Shown here: positions 4,317 through 6,653 of the stretch, piece by piece
How positions within the stretch are numbered: the stretch's first letter is position 1
Layout: each line of letters opens with the position of its first letter
From: Bacillota bacterium
Lineage (GTDB): Bacteria; Bacillota; Clostridia; Lachnospirales; Cellulosilyticaceae
Assembly (NCBI GenBank): GCA_023415525.1
Contig: JAEZKI010000075.1
Location: forward strand, 1 to 6,653
Direction: 5' to 3'
Length of the DNA stretch: 6,653 nt
The notes under the pieces: model-generated
What the model saw: only the letters and a program-made list of their open reading frames with translations
Told to the model about the DNA's origin: nothing
The model's database searches: none
Position numbers and translations under genes: made by a program

Positions 4317-6653
4317 TTATTCATATTTGATAGCTTCAATAATATTGAGTTTTGAAGATTTACTTGCTGGTGTTATAGAGGCCATAATTGTAACGCCAAT
4401 AGCTCCGACTATATACATCCAGAGTATACTTGTTATAAATTTCAGAGGAATAGGACACTGCATGCCTTCTAGAATATAAGGTGCAATCTGAGTCATTCCC
4501 CAACCTGTAGTCACACCTACTGTAGCCCCTATTGCCCCTAGCGCTAGGGCTTCCAAAAAGACCATTTGTACAATCTGTTTGCGACTCATCCCTACAGAGC
4601 GTAAAACAGCTAAATTTTGTCTACGTTCTATAAAACTAATAAACAAGTTATTGACAATGCCTACTATACCAATAACCACTGCTAATACTGAGAAAGCAAC
4701 CATCATGCTCATCATTTGATCATTACTCTCTTTATTATTTTGCTTCATCTCACTGACTAAACGTCCATCCAAATAACGGGGTTTGTATTTACTACGTAAT
4801 TCCTCTAAAACTCCTTCTGAGTCCCCATCCGTCAAAGCATAGGCAAAATTATAAGCCTTTAATTTCATATCCATCTTAAAATATTTCTCACCTAAAAGGG
4901 CATAATTTCCATTGTTCATAAAGGTATTTGCAAAACCGATAACCGTATAAATACGCTTGCCGTCAGGTGTTTCTATAGTGAGCTTGTCACCTTCTTTTAC
5001 ATCATAGCGGTCTTTAAGAATTTGGGTTAAAATAATATAGCGTCCTTTATTAACCTTATTTAGAATTTCATCCTTGTTTCCCATATAATCCAGGTCAACA
5101 TAGTCACTATATTCAGGGCCTCTTATAGCATTGGGCCACCAGATTTCTTGCCCCCACTCCTCTACTTTTATACTACTTACCTCATAAGTAGGTAAAAGAC
5201 CTTTTACACCTTTTTCTCTTTCCAAAGTCCTTGCCATTCTTTGATCCATGTTATTCATCCATATATTCATATCACTTTTAAAGGTCTTATCATAAAAATC
5301 AAGAACCTCTACCTGGACATTTATACTAATATTAACAATGAAAAGAAGCATAGATACACCTAAGGTAATAAGAGTAATACTATTTATCATGTTTTTATTG
5401 GTCCGAATATTTTTAATAGCCAGAAGCCCCACATTTCCAAATAAACTTTCAAAAATCTTTTGCCATATACCAGAAGTCCATTTTACTAAAGTAGGTAAAA
5501 GATTGATAACGCCTATTATAAGAAAGGTCAGTGAAAGAAAAGATAAAGTCATCACATTTTGCCCATTTGTAAACTGCAGTAAGACTATACTTAAGAGAAG
5601 AAGTACCATGCCAATTATACTTTTTCTAATCTTTTTCTTTTTATAAGAGGAGGTATTCCCCAATACAATATCTTTAACGGGTATCTTCCCTGTTCGTAAT
5701 ATAGGCATCATACTACTTACTACACTGACTAGTAAAGAAAATAGAAAAGTAATGAGACAAGTTATGAGACCAACATCCATTTTAATGGCTTTAGCACCTT
5801 CTAGTTCTCCTGTTGAGAGGAATTTAAGCATTACAAATAAAATAAGAAAGCCTAGCCCAATGGCACAAAACCCACCGATTATTCCATATCCCATACTTTC
5901 TAAAAAAAGCACCTTATTCATGGTCCGTTTACTAGCTCCTATACTCCGAAAGGTTCCTATAACAGGAAGCTTTTCAATGGTTATCACCTTAAACGAAGAA
6001 TTGACAATAAAAATACTCATAAAGGTTACTAATATTGTCATCAGCAAGAGTGGCTGAGCAATCCAAGAAATACTTTCCGCTAAATCTTTACGATCAATAA
6101 GTTCTCTGACTTCTGCTTTAGGATAGGCCTCTTTTAATTTTTCTAAGAGTCCATCAATACTTATCTGTTGTGGATTGGATTTAATATAGATAAGCGTTGG
6201 CTTATTATCTGTATTTAAAAATTGGCTCAGAGCATTAAAGCTCATCAAGCCTAGGGTATTCTCTGTCTCTCCTGCAAATAACCCCCTTGGAAAAGCTATG
6301 CCATAAATAATCGTCTTTCTCCTTTTTTCCCCTATCTTTAACTCAAAGCTATCACCTACCTTGAGTCCATATTTCTCTGCTGTCTTTTGACTAATAATAA
6401 GACTTCTATCATCAAAGCTTTGCCCTGAAAGCTGCTGTTTAAGAACGAGTTCATTGGTTTGCTTGTAATCTTCTAAAGCCATACCTGTTAGGTTAAATGT
6501 ATCATAACCCCTTTCTTCCTTCTCATGAAAACCATTCCCCTTCACAATAGGTATACTATATTCGGTTAAAGCTCCTAATGTCTTAACAGGATGCATACTT
6601 AAGCGATTGGTATTCATCTTTTCGCCTGCATAAATTTGAATCTCTACATTTCC
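4317..6653 (-). CDS. FtsX/MacB-type ABC transporter permease, two FtsX domains (5' end outside window)
   Basis: The reading frame is open from the window edge (6653) to the stop at 4317, giving 778 visible residues. ATG at 6617 is in frame but 12 more codons (GNVEIQIYAGEK) precede it, so it is internal and the true start lies outside. The visible part begins in an extracellular MacB-like domain, reaches a first FtsX domain (membrane helices near 199-221, 252-279, 294-317), two middle helices (345-362, 367-387), a helix at 423-445, a second extracellular domain (446-648), and the C-terminal FtsX domain (649-672, 700-724, 739-760). With the missing first helix this gives the ten-helix duplicated layout. 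Both halves carry the cytoplasmic coupling motif: TIEKLPVIGTFRSIGAS and ERRQNLAVLRSVGMS. Probably about 50-80 N-terminal residues are missing (inference). It is the first visible gene of the operon with the ATPase and adaptor. Substrate unknown; export or signalling are both possible. Confidence 0.93.
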   Translation of the reverse strand, partial: GNVEIQIYAGEKMNTNRLSMHPVKTLGALTEYSIPIVKGNGFHEKEERGYDTFNLTGMALEDYKQTNELVLKQQLSGQSFDDRSLIISQKTAEKYGLKVGDSFELKIGEKRRKTIIYGIAFPRGLFAGETENTLGLMSFNALSQFLNTDNKPTLIYIKSNPQQISIDGLLEKLKEAYPKAEVRELIDRKDLAESISWIAQPLLLMTILVTFMSIFIVNSSFKVITIEKLPVIGTFRSIGASKRTMNKVLFLESMGYGIIGGFCAIGLGFLILFVMLKFLSTGELEGAKAIKMDVGLITCLITFLFSLLVSVVSSMMPILRTGKIPVKDIVLGNTSSYKKKKIRKSIIGMVLLLLSIVLLQFTNGQNVMTLSFLSLTFLIIGVINLLPTLVKWTSGIWQKIFESLFGNVGLLAIKNIRTNKNMINSITLITLGVSMLLFIVNISINVQVEVLDFYDKTFKSDMNIWMNNMDQRMARTLEREKGVKGLLPTYEVSSIKVEEWGQEIWWPNAIRGPEYSDYVDLDYMGNKDEILNKVNKGRYIILTQILKDRYDVKEGDKLTIETPDGKRIYTVIGFANTFMNNGNYALLGEKYFKMDMKLKAYNFAYALTDGDSEGVLEELRSKYKPRYLDGRLVSEMKQNNKESNDQMMSMMVAFSVLAVVIGIVGIVNNLFISFIERRQNLAVLRSVGMSRKQIVQMVFLEALALGAIGATVGVTTGWGMTQIAPYILEGMQCPIPLKFITSILWMYIVGAIGVTIMASITPASKSSKLNIIEAIKYE

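Noticed and set aside
5338..6057. Plus-strand open frames inside the permease gene
   Set aside because: They lie opposite strongly conserved FtsX-domain coding sequence and have no recognisable protein features.

Overview
This AT-rich window looks like the chromosome of a low-GC Gram-positive anaerobe, probably in the Clostridia. The evidence is the base composition, strong purine-rich Shine-Dalgarno sites, frequent Rho-independent terminators, and families common there (DUF523, DUF1653, DUF1858). Every gene I can support is on the minus strand, so transcription runs from the high coordinates to the low ones. I cannot name a species.

Region 1 (6653 to about 2384) is a three-gene transporter operon. 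It encodes a large FtsX-type ABC permease (4317-6653, 5' end outside the window), a MacB/LolD-type ATPase (3632-4303) and a coiled-coil membrane-fusion adaptor predicted to be a lipoprotein (2431-3582). Gaps are 13 and 48 bases, and a terminator (2384-2425) follows the adaptor. Together they should form a tripartite pump or mechanotransmission-type ABC system at the cell surface; the substrate is unknown.

Region 2 (2226 to about 1236) holds a DUF523 / TudS-like iron-sulfur protein (1771-2226) and a PaaI-like hotdog thioesterase (1268-1672), probably cotranscribed and ending at a weak terminator.

Region 3 (about 1203 to 529) is the most unusual part. A small standalone gene resembles the PBECR nuclease-fold domain (675-1097). 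It has a clear -10 box, two 19-base direct repeats just downstream of that box, and a possible hairpin over its ribosome binding site. Its 3' side carries a 93-base element closed by perfect 13-base inverted repeats (562-654), followed by a strong terminator (529-553).

Region 4 (about 523 to 1) holds a small CxxC redox-type DUF1858 protein (214-411) with its own terminator (155-196), then the first 43 codons of a DUF1653 protein that runs off the window (1-129).

Most genes are ordinary. I see no clear undescribed multi-gene system. The best leads are the structured element at 562-654 and the unusual leader of the PBECR-like gene.
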